Notes under the pieces: generated by a model | What the model saw: only the letters and a program-made list of their open reading frames with translations | Databases searched by the model: none | What the model was told of the DNA's origin: nothing | Program-made: the position numbers and the translations under genes | Part shown: positions 33,659-45,988 of the stretch, in pieces | Layout of the letters: each line of letters starts with the position of its first letter | How positions within the stretch are numbered: position 1 is the stretch's first letter | Source: Nemophila menziesii | Lineage: Eukaryota; Streptophyta; Magnoliopsida; Boraginales; Hydrophyllaceae | Direction: 5' to 3' | DNA: 64,000 nucleotides | NCBI GenBank assembly: GCA_029959085.1 | Contig: JARWIR010000043.1 | Span: 2,294,001-2,358,000, forward strand

Positions 33659-35381
33659 GTGCCTAGTAGTATTCCTGAGGAAGAACTTAGGAGGAGTAAG
33701 AGGCATAGGACCGAGACCAGTTTCGGACCTGATTTTATCACAGCCTTCTTAACCGAAGGTTTTCACATTGACCTGATAAGTGAACAGGTTGTCACCTGTC
33801 TCCTCATGGAGGAAGACCCAAAAACTTATACCGATGCCTTGAGATCGGTAGATGCTAGTTTTTGGAAAGAAGCTATCAATAGCGAACTTGAGTCTATTAG
33901 AAGTAATCATACATGGGAATTAACTGACTTACCCAAAGGCAGCAAACCCATAAACAGCAAATGGATTTTTAAGAAAAAGTTGAGACCTGATGGCTCAATA
34001 GAAAAATTCAAAGCTAGGCTTGTCATTAAGGGTTTCACCCAAAAGAAAGGCCTTGATTACTTCGACACTTATTCCCCTGTGACCAAAATCGCCACCATTA
34101 GGACCCTCATCGCTCTTGCGGTCATTCACAAACTTGTCATACATCAGATGGATGTTAAGACTGCGTTTTTGAATGGGGACCTAGATGAAGAGATCTATAT
34201 GGCCCAGCCTGAAGGGTGTGTGGTTCCTGGTCAATGGAATAAGGTGTGCAAGTTAAAGAAGTCTTTGTATGGCTTAAAACAGGCACCCAAAAAATGGTAT
34301 GAAAAACTCGATAGTACCCTTATCTCCAATGGGTTTGTGGTCAACACTTCTGACTCATGTGTTTACTCCAAAGTAAGAGGATCAGAGTGTACTATCATCT
34401 GCCTGTATGTAGATGACATGCTCATCTTCGGCACTTCTCTTCATACATAAATGAGACCAAACGCTTCTTGTCTTCTAAGTTTGACATGAAAGACATGGGA
34501 GAAGCAGATGTAATTCTTGGGGTAAAAATCATTAGGAGCAGTAATGGTATTTCCCTGAGTCAGTCTCATTACGTAGAAAGGATGTTGAAGAAATTCGACT
34601 CCTTTGAGGTGACACCTGTAAATACTCCCTATGATTCCAGTATTCATTTATCTAAAAATTCTGGAGATGCTGTATCCCAAAATGAATATGCCAAAATCAT
34701 AGGTAGTGTGATGTTCTTAATGAACTACACTCGACCCGATATTGCCTACGCCGTCAGTAGACTTAGTCGCTATACTCATAACCCAAGTAATGACCACTGG
34801 GTTGCACTTCGTCGTCTTCTAAAGTACCTGCGAGGTACTATGGACCTGGGACTGCATTACAGCTCTTTCCCTGCAGTTCTTGAGGGATTCTGTGATGCAA
34901 ACTGGATCTCCGACAATGACGAAGTTAACTCCACCAGTGGTTATGTTTTCTCCTTAGGAGGAGGTGCTATATCGTGGAAGTCCTCTAAACAGACTTGTAT
35001 AGCACGCTCCACGATGGAGTCTGAGTTTATAGCACTAGAGATGGCTGGACAAGAAGCTGAGTGGTTGAGAAGTCTCTTAGCAGATGTGCCCTTTGGGAAG
35101 GTAAGGCCACACCTGTGTGTATCCATTGTGATTCACAAGCAGCCATTGCAGTTGCTCATCAAAGTGCTTACAATGGAAAGAAGAGACATATACGCATCAG
35201 ACATGGCTCAGTAAAACAGTTACTGAAGAATGGTGTGATAGCCTTGGAGTATGTACGATCAGAAGAAAATCTCGCTGATCCTTTTACCAAAGGCCTACCC
35301 AGGAGAGTAGTTCTGGATACGTCGAGGGGGATGGGGTTGAGACCCATTAATGGGGAACATACGACTCTTGAGTCAAGATGA
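33659..35381 (+). pseudogene. Copia reverse transcriptase / RNase H, two frameshifts (unit B)
   Basis: The continuation of pol has no ATG of its own. The RT part (33,659-34,447) has SKWIFKKKLRPDGS, QMDVKTAFLNGDL, YGLKQAPKKWY and catalytic YVDDML. A frameshift near 34,447 moves to a second frame ([17 protein letters not shown] to [10 protein letters not shown]). Another near 35,093 moves to a third, which holds the end of RNase H ([32 protein letters not shown]), ending at 35,381. All motifs are present but split over three frames, so it is not functional. Confidence 0.9.
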
Positions 35382-35421
35382 TCTCCATTCATCCCTATGG
35401 CATAAAACTAAAGTAATATGG

Positions 35422-35650
35422 ATTCATAGCCACTTGTGGTGGTCCTTTCGAGAAGGACTTGATGAATCAGAATTCATAGCCTATATGGTGGTCCTTTTGA
35501 GAAGGACTTGATGAATTCAAGGGTAGTAGCAAAACCCCAAACCTTTATAAACAAAATGTCAAGGAGACGTCCTTGAACAAATGTAAATAAAGGTATCCAC
35601 AAAGTTCATAGCCCACAAGGGTGGTCCTTAGAGAAGGACTTGATGAACCC
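35422..35650 (+). repeat. Three ~50-bp hairpin-forming repeats after pol
   Basis: The units at 35,422-35,471, 35,472-35,521 and 35,604-35,650 read TTCATAGCC, a variable part, then GGTGGTCCTT, TTGAG or similar, AAGGACTTGATGAA. Each contains GTCCTT and AAGGAC around a short loop, so each can fold into a small stem. They sit in the non-coding tail between RNase H and the 3' LTR. Function is unknown; RNA packaging, export or stability is a guess. Confidence 0.75.
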
Positions 35651-35908
35651 AACGAAAAGGTGAGGTTCGAGGAGACCATAACCTTCAGCAGGGTAGAGTA
35701 TGTGTTGTGAGGGCCTCTATCGGAAACCGTTAAAGTTCAAGACTTAGTTCACTTTAAACGGAATTCGGTGGTTGCCTCACTTCACTACGTGACAATTCAA
35801 ATCGAAAGATATTGTCACTTAAGTACAATTCACCCAAACGCTGAAAGTCGTGGAAACCTGATCACCTTCTCTTCAAACTGTTTGTTGACCTTCAAATATG
35901 TGGGGGAT

Positions 35909-36832
35909 TGTTGGAATATTTGAAAGTAAACAAAGTTTACTTCCCACATCGGTGGGTGGAGGGAGTATAAAACAATTTTTATACTTGGTAATTTCAACAA
36001 TGTTCAAAAGCCAACACCCATGCACATGGCAAAGCAATAATCTAACCCACACGCGCGCACCACCACCACCACCACCCACCCGCCCGGCCCGGCCCGGCAC
36101 CGGCACCGGCGACGGCGGCGGCGTGGGGCGTGGGAGCGTGGGGACGTGGGACGTGGGTCGTGGCTCGTGGCTCGTGGGGAGTTTGGGGAGTCAAAAAATG
36201 AAAAATGAAACAAGTTTTGGTCCAGCTCTTATAGTGAAGTAGTGAAGCTGGCAAGCAATCAAAACGGAAGACAAGGCTCCACCAATCACGCTCCCATCAA
36301 GATGATTATCCCATTAGCAGGTCAACTCGTCAATCAAAACGTGTGGATTGAAAGACAAGTCAACCAGCGGTTACACTTGCATTCCAAACGTGGGGGAATT
36401 AAAAGTCAGCAGAAACGTGTGGAATCAAATCAAATCCAAAACAGTCAATCAGTTACTGGAGGAAATCACGAACGTGATTGGTCCGTTACAAGTGACAAAG
36501 CTTTTCAGAACTTCCCCTCCCCTATATATAGAGCTCACTCCTCACTTGTAATCTTACCGAAAATCAACAAAGCAAAAACACTTCTCCCTTTCTCTGAGAT
36601 AAAGCTGTAACAGTCGTCTTTCTGTTAGAAGATACCGGTACGCCGGAAAATCTTTTTTAACGCTAGGATTACTGTTTTTCCGTGTATTAGTGTTTCACTT
36701 TCCGTGTAAGTTGATTTTCAGTTGTAATTTCAATTCTTGTAATAGTTAGTTTACATTTAAATCGATTTTACTTTTCGTCTCTTTCAAATCGTTTCTTCCA
36801 CTTTGCTTTAAACGGTGATTTTTTCACTATCA
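35909..36832 (+). repeat. 3' LTR of the unit B copia element (with TATA box)
   Basis: The 924-bp LTR is preceded by TATGTGGGGGAT. It contains the CTATATATAG box (36,522-36,531) missing from the 5' LTR and a longer GC-rich minisatellite (36,036-36,190). It ends CACTATCA and is followed by the TACAA duplication (36,833-36,837). Confidence 0.9.
36523..36530 (+). promoter_or_regulatory. TATA box in the 3' LTR of the unit B copia element
   Basis: TATATATA lies in CCCCTATATATAGAGCTC. It is expected to drive transcription rightwards, out of the element into the CACTA flank. The 5' LTR lacks it. Confidence 0.65.
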
Positions 36833-36837
36833 TACAA

Positions 36838-37228
36838 GGAGTCAAATTAAAATGTCAAGTTTGCAGGGATAAAGTTGAAGATATTGAAGATCCACTAATC
36901 AAATGTTCTCTCAGTTGTACATATTGAGCAAATTTCTTCAAAACAAGCAAATCGGCAAAAAAAAAAGTGATCTTAGGATAATGTTTGTTAAAAACTATCT
37001 AGGGGTTACTATGAGGGAAGCTGGATTATAGAAATCATTAATGCGTTTTAATCATCTTTATTTGATAAATCTAAAAATTATGCATGTGGACGTTTTATAA
37101 GGCCTAATTTAGAAGTAAAATGTTGCTTAGAATGCAACCAATGGAATGATGGAGAGTTTATTTGGGTCTAGTTGGTATGTAAACCTTGATAATAATTTTT
37201 TGAATTCTAATACCACTGCTGCGTTTTG
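36838..37228. other. Non-coding flank of the CACTA element (unit B)
   Basis: Matches 4,615-4,634 plus 10,840-11,212 of unit A once the LINE is removed. It holds the undisrupted LINE target site (about 36,845-36,858). No gene is seen. Confidence 0.6.
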
Positions 37229-37739
37229 CACTACTAACGACGACTTTTGTCGTCGCTAATGAAGGTTGTCGTCGCCAATAACTGAGTTCTAACAACTACT
37301 ATTTTGTCGTCGTTATTATCTTATCTTAGCGACTACACTTGTAGTTGCTATAATGTTATGTTTTAAGAGAAGAGACTTGTCGTAGGTAATAACTCTATAA
37401 TTAGAGACAATATTTTTTTATCATTTGCGACGCAAATGTAGTCGCCAATAACTATTTTATATAAAAAAAAATATTATTAGTTTTATAATTAGTTTTACTA
37501 AATTTGGTTTGTATATCTTTTTTAATCGTTTCAAACTAATAAAAAAATGCATAAATTAATGAAAACAACTAATATTAAACTATCTCGATAAAAGTTTGAC
37601 TACAACCGAAATATAAAATAAAATCAATGTAAATATAAATTAAAGTCAACAAAAATAAAGTCAATATACATAGATCAAATACAACAATAAACTAAGTATC
37701 ATACAAACATTCTTTTTCTTCTTCTTTTATTTCTTCCTT

Positions 37740-38191
37740 GTCTACTAGCTGTCGCTACCAGATGTGCCAGAAGGGGAGGGACGAAGGGTTGTTAGGTTGG
37801 ACTATAGTGAAAGTTGAAAGTCCCGCAAATTTCCTAGACTCATTAACAAATCCCATTGCAGCAGTAATATCAGCCATCGTAAAAGTGGGAGGGTTGGTGC
37901 CAGTAGTCGAACTGGTGGATACATTGCCTGGAAGAACGTACGTCAGACGACATTGTGAAATGAGAATTTCATTCTAGTCGGCCATCATCGCATCCTTCTC
38001 ATAGGTCAAAGTTGCAGGTCTGGTATCGCGTCTAGTCTTGGGAGGCAGTCCCACTCAAGGTGCCCAACTCCTACTCAATGGTTCCATCTATGTCTTGGCG
38101 GCTTCCTTCACATCATCTACCTGCTACTTCAACTTCAAAAAAAGGTGTGGATGATGGAGATGTAGATGACCCAAACCGTGACTAGGTTTGG
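37740..38191 (-). pseudogene. CACTA TNP1-like gene, 3' part (unit B)
   Basis: This lies left of the copia insertion and was contiguous with 43,202 onward before that insertion. If the minus-strand TNP1-like reading at 43,200-44,230 is right, this is its downstream part. It has no recognisable motif and several stops. Confidence 0.3.
38187..38191. repeat. Target-site duplication TTTGG, left of the copia element in the CACTA
   Basis: TTTGG at 38,187-38,191 repeats at 43,197-43,201, bracketing the two LTRs. Confidence 0.88.
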
Positions 38192-38658
38192 TGTTGTACA
38201 TTTTAGCTTAATTGATCTCTTTTTTTTACATTAAAACAAGAGTGCACGCTTGTTTTAATATTAGAAAGATATATTCGGAGTCAGAAGGATTGTCGGGCGT
38301 CGGGGTCCAAGGAGTGGTCCAATTGTAACGGCTCATTCGGAAGCAGTGTGCTGGGCTTAGGTAGCATTAGCCCATAATCCTTCCACCGCAAAGAATGGGA
38401 AATTTTCAACCGCCTAAAACTGCATATGCTAACCGCCTGTTTGATCATATATATAATTGGTTCAGAATGCCACAAAGCATAATACAGATAGAAAACAAAA
38501 CTCTTGAAAAATAATCTTTTGATTTTACCCGATTGAATAATTTTGGTTGAACCCCGAAATTTGATTCAATCTGAAAGTGTTTTACACGACTTCAGATTTA
38601 TCCAAGTTAATCTCGAATTCCAAATTCCCCAACAAAAGATTGAATCAAATTCTTCGAG

Positions 38659-39460
38659 ATGACGAACAATAGTTCGAAAATAACAAGCAAGTTTGCAAAA
38701 TTGGAAAAGTTTGAAGGGCAGGATTTCAGAAGATGGTAGAAGAAGATGCATTTTCTCTTGACAACATTGAAGGTGGTTTATGTGTTAAGTACACCGATGC
38801 CGGAGATCATGGAAGACGAAACTCTGGATCAAACAAGGAAGCGTTCGAAATGAGAAAACGATGACTATATTTAGCGTGGACACATTCGTAACGGTATGTC
38901 TGACTCTCTTTTTGATATTTACCAAAATGTTGAGTCTGCTAAGGAACTATGGGACTCTCTTGAATCCAAGTATATGGCAGAAGATGCTTCAAGTAATAAA
39001 TTCTTGGTTGGTAATTTCTTTAATTACAAAATGGTTGATACGAGGCCTGTTATGAAACAATATAATGAACTGTTACGGATTTTGGGTCAGTTTACTCAAC
39101 GTGACTTGAAGATGGATGAATCCATCGCAGTTTCATCTATAATTGATAAACTACCTCCTTCTTGGAAATACTTCAAGCATACTTCACAACATAATAAGGA
39201 AGAGTTGACTCTGGTTCAACTCGGTAGTCATTTCATGATTGAGGAGTCGTTGAGGGCTCAGGAAATTGACAAAGTCAATGACAAGACCGTAGCAGGTTCT
39301 TCTTCCGTTAATATGGTAGAGGAAAGTGGAGCAGATAATAAAAATAACAAGGCTAAAGGTAACAACCAAAAGTCTCAATGAAATAAGAACAAAGGGCCAA
39401 ACAAACAGACAAAATTGTCATGTTGGAAGCGTGGAAAACTCTGTCATTTAAAGAGGGATT
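38659..39460 (+). pseudogene. Copia gag with CCHC knuckle, broken
   Basis: The gag frame starts at ATG 38,659 (KLEKFEGQDFRRW, then a TAG where unit A has Gln). After a shift it continues at about 38,896-39,381 (SKYMAEDASSNKFLVGNF, MKQYNELLRILGQF, QLGSHFMIEESLRAQE). A knuckle CWKRGKLCHLKRDC lies at 39,420-39,465, with a changed second Cys position and stops on either side. It is the capsid protein of the element and is non-functional. Confidence 0.85.
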
Positions 39461-39465
39461 GACGT

Positions 39466-41229
39466 GTGTTCAAAGAAAAGAACGAGGCCGGTCCAAGTGG
39501 GTCTAAGGATCTGGAAAAGCAACAAGGTCAGATTGTAGTGAGTAATTTTAATTCGAATACGAATTATGTATCACTAATATATGATGCATTTTATGTGCAG
39601 GATGATGATGTTGCTTGGTGGTTTGATTCGGGAGCAACAAGCCATGTGTGCAAAGATCGTTGGTCGTTCAAGAAATTTAGACCAATTGATGATGGATCTA
39701 TCGTGAAGATGGGCAATGTTGCAACTGAACCAATTCTAGGATTAGGTTGTGTTAATTTAGTTTTTACTTCCGGGAAAAGTTTGTATTTGGATAATGTTTT
39801 ATTTGTACTTGGTATTCGTAAGAACTTATTGTCTGGTATGATTTAAAATAATTGTGGTTTCAAGCAAGTACTTGAAAGTAACGAGTACATCTTGTCAAGA
39901 CATGGTTCATTTGTTGGATTTGGTTACCGTTGTAATGGAATATTTAAGTTAAATATTGATGTTCCTTTTGTTCGCGAATCTGTGTGTGTGGCATCGTGTA
40001 GCTCTATAACTAATATGACAAAATCCGAAATTTGGCATGCTAGATTTGGACATGTTCATTACAAAGATTAAAAGATATGTCAAAAATAAGTATGATTCTT
40101 CCTTTTGATATGAACGTTGAAAAATGCAAAACTTGTTTGTTAACCAAGATCAATAGGAAACCTTTAAATGATGTTAAAAGTGAGACTAAAATCTTAGACC
40201 TTATTCATAGTCATTTGTGTGATTTGCATGTTACTCCATCATTAGGTCATAAAAGGTATCTTGTTACCTTTATTGATGATGCATCAAGGTATTGCTATGT
40301 ATATTTATTACATGCAAAAGATGAAGCTCTCGATAAATTTAAAATTTATAAGAAAGAGGTCGAACTTCATCAAAATGGGTTAATCAAAATTCTTCGTACG
40401 GATAGAGGAGGTGAGTATTATGATCCGGTTTATTTTCAATCTATCGGAATAATACATCAAACAACATCTCCCTATACACCACAACAAAATGGTGTAGCTG
40501 AAAGGAAGAATAGAACTTTGAAAGAAATGGTGAATTCCATGTTATCCTATTCGGGTTTAAGTGAAGGATTTTGGGGTGAGGCTATGTTGACAGCCGGTTA
40601 CTTATTGATCCGAATTCCTGACAAAAGGAATAAGGTCACCCCATATGAACTTTGGCAAAAAGGACACCAAATTTGAGTTATCTCAAAATTTGGGATGTAT
40701 GGCTGTAGTAAGGCTTACAAAATCTAAAAGAAGAACTTTAGGTGAAAGAGGTATAGATTGCATATTTATTGGATATTCTAAACATTCTAAAGCATATAGA
40801 TTCTATGTGCTAGAATCTAATGATTCTGTTGGTGTGAACTCGGTTATAGAGTCACGAGATGCAAAATCTGATGAAAAAAGGTTTACATCTATACTTAGGC
40901 CAAAGGACATAAATCCCATTTTGAAGGTCTCAGTTAATAATAAAGATATACCTTCAACTATTACTAAAACTAGAAAGAGTACGAGAGTAAGAAAGACTAA
41001 GTCATTTGGTGATGATTTTCAACTCTATTTGGTTGAAGGATCAAGGAATGAAATTGAATTTCAATATCAATATTGTTTTAATGTTGAAGAAGATCCAAAG
41101 ACTTTTAGTGAAGCAATGGCTTCAAGGAATGCTGCTTTTGGAAAGAAGCAGTCTAAAGTGAGGTGGATTCCATCATGCAAAATAACATATGGAAGTTGGT
41201 TGACTTACCTTCTGGATGTAAGCCACTAG
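39466..41229 (+). pseudogene. Copia protease and integrase, broken
   Basis: The protease part (39,466-39,846) has WWFDSGATSHVC and LDNVLFVLGIRKNLLSG. GAG-pre-integrase follows (WHARFGHVH at about 40,035). Integrase (40,077-40,676, then shifted 40,645-41,229) has its catalytic set in LDLIHSHLCDLH (first Asp replaced, as His-Ser-His is read), LRTDRGGEYY and QQNGVAERKN. Stops at 39,844 and 40,070 and a shift near 40,670 break it. Confidence 0.85.
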
Positions 41230-42230
41230 GATGTAAGATGATCTTTAGGAGAAAGATGAAAGTGGATGGTACTTTTGACAAGTACAAAGCCAAATTGGTT
41301 ATCCAAGGCTTTAGGCAAAAGGAGGGTATTTATTTTTTTCGATACATATGCTCCCGTTGCTTGGATATCTACTATTAGACTATTGTTAGCACTTGCTGCT
41401 ATCCAAAATCTGGTGATTCACCAAAATAGATGTGAAAACTGCATTCTTGAATGGTGAATTGGATGAAGAGATATACATGAAACAACATGAAGGTTTTGTT
41501 ATGCCTGGAAACGAAAATAAGGTGTGTAAACTGATAAAATCTCTTTATGGTTTGAAACAAGCACCTAAACAATGGCATCAAAAGTTTGATAAGATTGTAT
41601 TGTCTAACTTATGTTGTTCCTAAACTTAGTAGGTTTACAAGTAATCCTAGTTCTCATCATTGACAAGCTATGAATAGAGTATTCAAGTACTTAAAGGGAA
41701 CCATTGACTATGGTTTGACATATACTGGATTTCCTTTGGTTATTGAAGACTATTCTGATGCAAGTTGGATAACCAATATGGAAGATCATTCATCCACAAG
41801 TGGTTCGGTATTCCTTCTTGGCAGAGGTGCTATTTCTTGGGCATCCAAGAAAGAGACTTGCATTACAAATTCAACAATGGAATCTAAATTCGTGGCTTTA
41901 GCAGCGGCTGGTAAATAAGCTGAGTGGCTAAGAAATCTGATTTATGAGATTCCACTGTGTCCCAAACCTATACCTCACATGTCTACCAGGTGTGATAGTC
42001 AGGCCACATTGGCTAAGGCATATAGTCAAGTGTATAATGGGAAGTCTATACATTTGGGTGTTAGACACAGCATGGTTCGGGAGTTAATCATGCATGGTGT
42101 GATATCAGTGGAGTTTGTGAGAACTCAGCATAATTTGGCCGATCCTTTAACCAAAGGGTTAAGTAGAGATCCTGTTAAAAGGTCGGCTGTGGGATTAGGA
42201 TTAAAGTCCATCCGAAATCTCTTATGTTAA
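41163..42230 (+). pseudogene. Copia reverse transcriptase (catalytic part deleted) and RNase H
   Basis: The N-terminal RT part (KMIFRRKMKVDG, KTAFLNGELDEEIYM, LYGLKQAPKQWHQKFDK) runs to about 41,600 in two frames. It then jumps to PKLSRFTSNPSSHHW at about 41,625, so the segment that should carry YVDD and the following few hundred bases is missing. RNase H follows (YSDASWIT, SGSVFLLGRGAISWASKK, TRCDSQATLAKA, ADPLTKGLS) with one internal TAA at 41,916. Without YVDD this copy cannot reverse-transcribe itself. Confidence 0.87.
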
Positions 42231-43201
42231 GATACCCAATTCCCATCTAATATGAAATTAGGTGCTGAATTCAATGTTGAAAGCTTAACATGTAGAGATT
42301 GTAATACATCAGCAAAATTATCCCAAAAGGTATGTGTTCAGTTCTGTAAGTTAAGGAGGTTGAAGTGTAAATTCTTAATGGTTCTTTTGAAAAATTGCAT
42401 TTGCAGGTGCAAGAAGAAAAATGACTACCTATATGAGCATGAAGTTTAGCCGCTTCAAGAAGCTATGACTTGTCTTTGATATGCTTATGAAGGATAAGGA
42501 CACATGCTAGTAAATTAATGTCGAGCAAGAGTGATGTTATAAATTATTGTATACATTATCTTCATGTATTCATTATGAATAGAAAGGGTTCAATCCTTAG
42601 TGACACCCTGATATTCTAATATTTGAAATGTGTAATATGCTAAGATGAAATTCAATCGTCATGATATATCATTTATGCAGTAGTTTGTTGTATGTTGTGA
42701 CTTTGGTTAATTGATCGGTAATTACAATAAAATGGGGGAGGTTTGTTGGACATTTTAGCGTAATTGATATCTCTTTTTTACATTAAAACAAGAGTTCACG
42801 CTTGTTTTAATATTAGAAAGAGATATTTGGGGTCAGAAGGATTGTAGGGGGTCGGGGTCCAAGGGGTGGTCCAATTGGAAGGGCTCATTCGGAAGTAGTT
42901 TGATGTGCTTAGGTAGCAATAGCCCAAAATCCTTCCACTGCAAAGAATGGAAACTTTTCAACCGTCTAAAACCGCCTAAAACCGTCAATGCTAACCGCCT
43001 GTTTGATCATATATATAATTGGTTCAGAATGTCACAAAGCAGAATATAGATAGAAAACAAAACTCTTGAAATATAATCTTCTGATTTTATCTGATTGAAT
43101 AATTTTGGTTGAACCCCGAAATTTGATTCAATCTGAAAGTGTTTTACACGACTTCAAATTTATCCAAGTTAATCTCGAATTCCAAATTCCCCAACATTTG
43201 G

Positions 43202-44230
43202 GTGGCTTTCTCTTTCAGCATGGATCGAAGAGTTTCCTGTTACATTAAACAAATACATTTCCATTTTTAAAACATCAAACCATTTATTTATTTAAATAAT
43301 AAGTTTTTTTAAAGAAACACTTAGGGCGGCCTTCTGGTACTCGAAGAAATAACCCAATGGTGGAAGTGGAATCTGCTGCATGTTTCCTCATCGGTGACCA
43401 CCATTGAGGATGAGCCGGGTTTCTTCAACTTTCCATGTTGCATTCCAATGTATAGTCGTTAATCTAAAGAATTTTAATAAGTAAATAGTTATTTTAGGAA
43501 AAAAATATGTAACTCATAAATAATGTCCCAAGTTCGGGAATAACCTTGACCCCGCACCACTAGAGCGTGTCTGTTTTGCCATGTTCTCAATGTTAGCCTT
43601 TGTCTGGTTCTGGTTCATTTTAACTAACAAAAATTCATAACATATGGTACAAGAAGTATTATAAGTTTAAACCTTAATACCTTGCTCTATCGGCATCCCA
43701 CTGGGCACAAATCTTTCCCCAAATCTCGTCACTCACGTCATTGGGTTTCAACCCCAATTATATAGTAGTCCCTTTTGTCGTTGTACTTGAAGTCCTTGTA
43801 TCTCTCATGCATGATTTTATTGATGTTCTAAGCTACACTATCCCAGTCATCCCTTCTCCTTTGACCCTCTATATCGAAGAATTCATGTAACCAACAAAAA
43901 CAAGTAAGCCATCATTTAAATTAAACATTAACGAATGATTTAAAAATAATTTAAGAACACAAATTATTGATAAACGAATAATGTGGACTGCTTCGGTGCA
44001 TCAGGGGCGTCTTTCCATTTCTTGTAACACGAAGGGTCTCTCTCCCTGACAGTGATCCCAACAACATGAGAAACGTGCTTTCCATACACCCTCGTTGGAT
44101 TCCATGTATCATCTAAGATATTGAAGCCCCCAAGTAAGAAATTACCTAAATTATGCAATGACTTTATCTCATATGCGATGATTGCCTTGCCCGTTGGCTT
44201 TCTCCTCTTTGTTGTATTTAAACACATTAA
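43202..44230 (-). pseudogene. CACTA TNP1-like (Ptta/En/Spm transposase) gene, 5' part
   Basis: On the minus strand there are readable pieces, probably exons. 44,227-43,964 has NLGNFLLGGF and SHVVGITVRERDP followed by YKKWKDAP. 43,870-43,750 has RRDDWDSVA and HERYKDFKYNDKRDYY. 43,735-43,680 has DVSDEIWGKICAQWDADRA, and 43,620-43,560 has MNQNQTKANIENMAKQTRSS. The order and motifs resemble the plant Ptta/En/Spm (Transposase_24-type) proteins encoded by CACTA elements beside TNP2. Stops and the downstream copia insertion show it is dead. Confidence 0.6.
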
Positions 44231-44924
44231 ATAAAGATGTAACTGATAAAAAAATAAAAAAATATTTTAGCTACAAAAATCACATACCTGGGGGTGCATT
44301 ACAATCGACTAATGATCGATTAGTGTTACGAGAAGGATCTGTACCATCATCGTCTCCGCTATGGGATGTAGGATGTACAACAACCATCTGTATATTATTT
44401 TAGTAATCCAATATAACATCTGAAATTTTAAATTAGAATAATAAAACATATATCACAAACAAATTGGAATTAATACTATTAGGTTGAATTACATTGAACA
44501 TATCGTTTAATTTTTAATGGTAACTAATAGGTTACACCATGACACGTGTTAGATGGTCTCTCACCCAAAAATCAACATATTCACGATGATGATCTATACA
44601 CTGCATACAAATCCTACAATGGTATACTACTTGGTGTCTTATTTTCTTAAAATAACACCTTTGAATTAAGGGAGTCGATTGGTTTGCAGAACTTTTGTGA
44701 AATAGATAGTAGTGTGCTTCGAGTTCCTACCCGACTTGATCGTAGTGGTAAGGCACTTTTACCAAAGATGTCCTACACGTGCCTAATCCATAGTTTAGGA
44801 GATGAATAACAAACCTCTTGGTATATGTCCGCCTATTACCTACCCTAGTGGGAGTATCCAAGGGACCCTGGCGCGTCTGTCATCCAAGGATTGGGACGAG
44901 TAGTGTCATCAAGTTATTCCCTAA
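44231..44924. other. CACTA interior, no gene seen
   Basis: No supported gene. It may hold the 5' leader of the TNP1-like gene on the minus strand. Confidence 0.4.
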
Positions 44925-45400
44925 TCTATTAATAATTACATTCAAGTCCCTACAACTATTAATAATTTCATTAAAGTCCTTAAAACTATTAATAATTATA
45001 TTCAAGTCCCTAAAACTATTAATAATTACATATGATTCCATAAACTATTTAAAATTACATTTAAGTCCATAAACTATTAATAATTATATTCAAGTCCCTA
45101 CAACTATTAATAATTACATTCAAGTCCTTGAAACTATAAGAAATGACGCTCAAGTCCACAAACTATTAAAATTTACAATTGAGTAGTCCATATATTATTA
45201 AAAATTAAAAATAACGTCATAAACTAATAAACTTTAAACTATTAAAAATTACATTTTAGTCCCTAAAATTATTAAAAATGACATTTAAGTCCCTATATTA
45301 CTAAAAATTGCATAAAGTCCACATACTATTGAAAATTACAATCAAGTCCCTAAACTATTAAAATTTCTATACAAGTCCCTAACATTTTGATAAATTACAA
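44925..45400. repeat. Degenerate minisatellite, ~30-bp unit
   Basis: About 15 imperfect copies of a unit reading CAAGTCCCTAAACTATTAA followed by TAATTACATT. Copies vary between 26 and 34 bases and decay towards the right end. It lies within the part of the CACTA kept only in unit B. Confidence 0.8.

Positions 45401-45988
<588 letters not shown>

Larger units (their letters stand above)
30419..36832 (+). mobile_element. Ty1/copia retrotransposon with unequal LTRs (unit B)
   Basis: The element is 6,414 bp with a 5' LTR at 30,419-31,257 (839 bp) and a 3' LTR at 35,909-36,832 (924 bp). Both LTRs start TGTTGG and end ATCA. The internal region holds a gag-pol broken by one stop (33,656) and two frameshifts (about 34,447 and about 35,093), then a ~530-bp non-coding tail with hairpin repeats and a polypurine tract (ATGTGGGGGAT) just before the 3' LTR. 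No tRNA-Met primer-binding site follows the 5' LTR. It is absent from unit A, so it inserted after the duplication. Confidence 0.93.
38192..43196 (+). mobile_element. Defective Ty1/copia element inside the CACTA (unit B)
   Basis: The element is 5,005 bp, with a 5' LTR at 38,192-38,634 (443 bp), a 3' LTR at 42,744-43,196 (453 bp) and a polypurine tract AATGGGGGAGG at 42,731. The LTRs begin TGTTG and end CCAACA but differ at many sites, so this is an older insertion. The internal region holds gag, protease, integrase, a partial RT and RNase H with many stops and frameshifts. The RT catalytic region is deleted and no tRNA primer site follows the 5' LTR. Unit A keeps only its 5' LTR and gag start, so it predates the duplication. 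Confidence 0.92.

Noticed and set aside
44690..44900. Possible SINE (TAGTGGTAAGGCAC resembling a tRNA box A)
   Set aside because: No box B at the right spacing, no tail and no target duplication.
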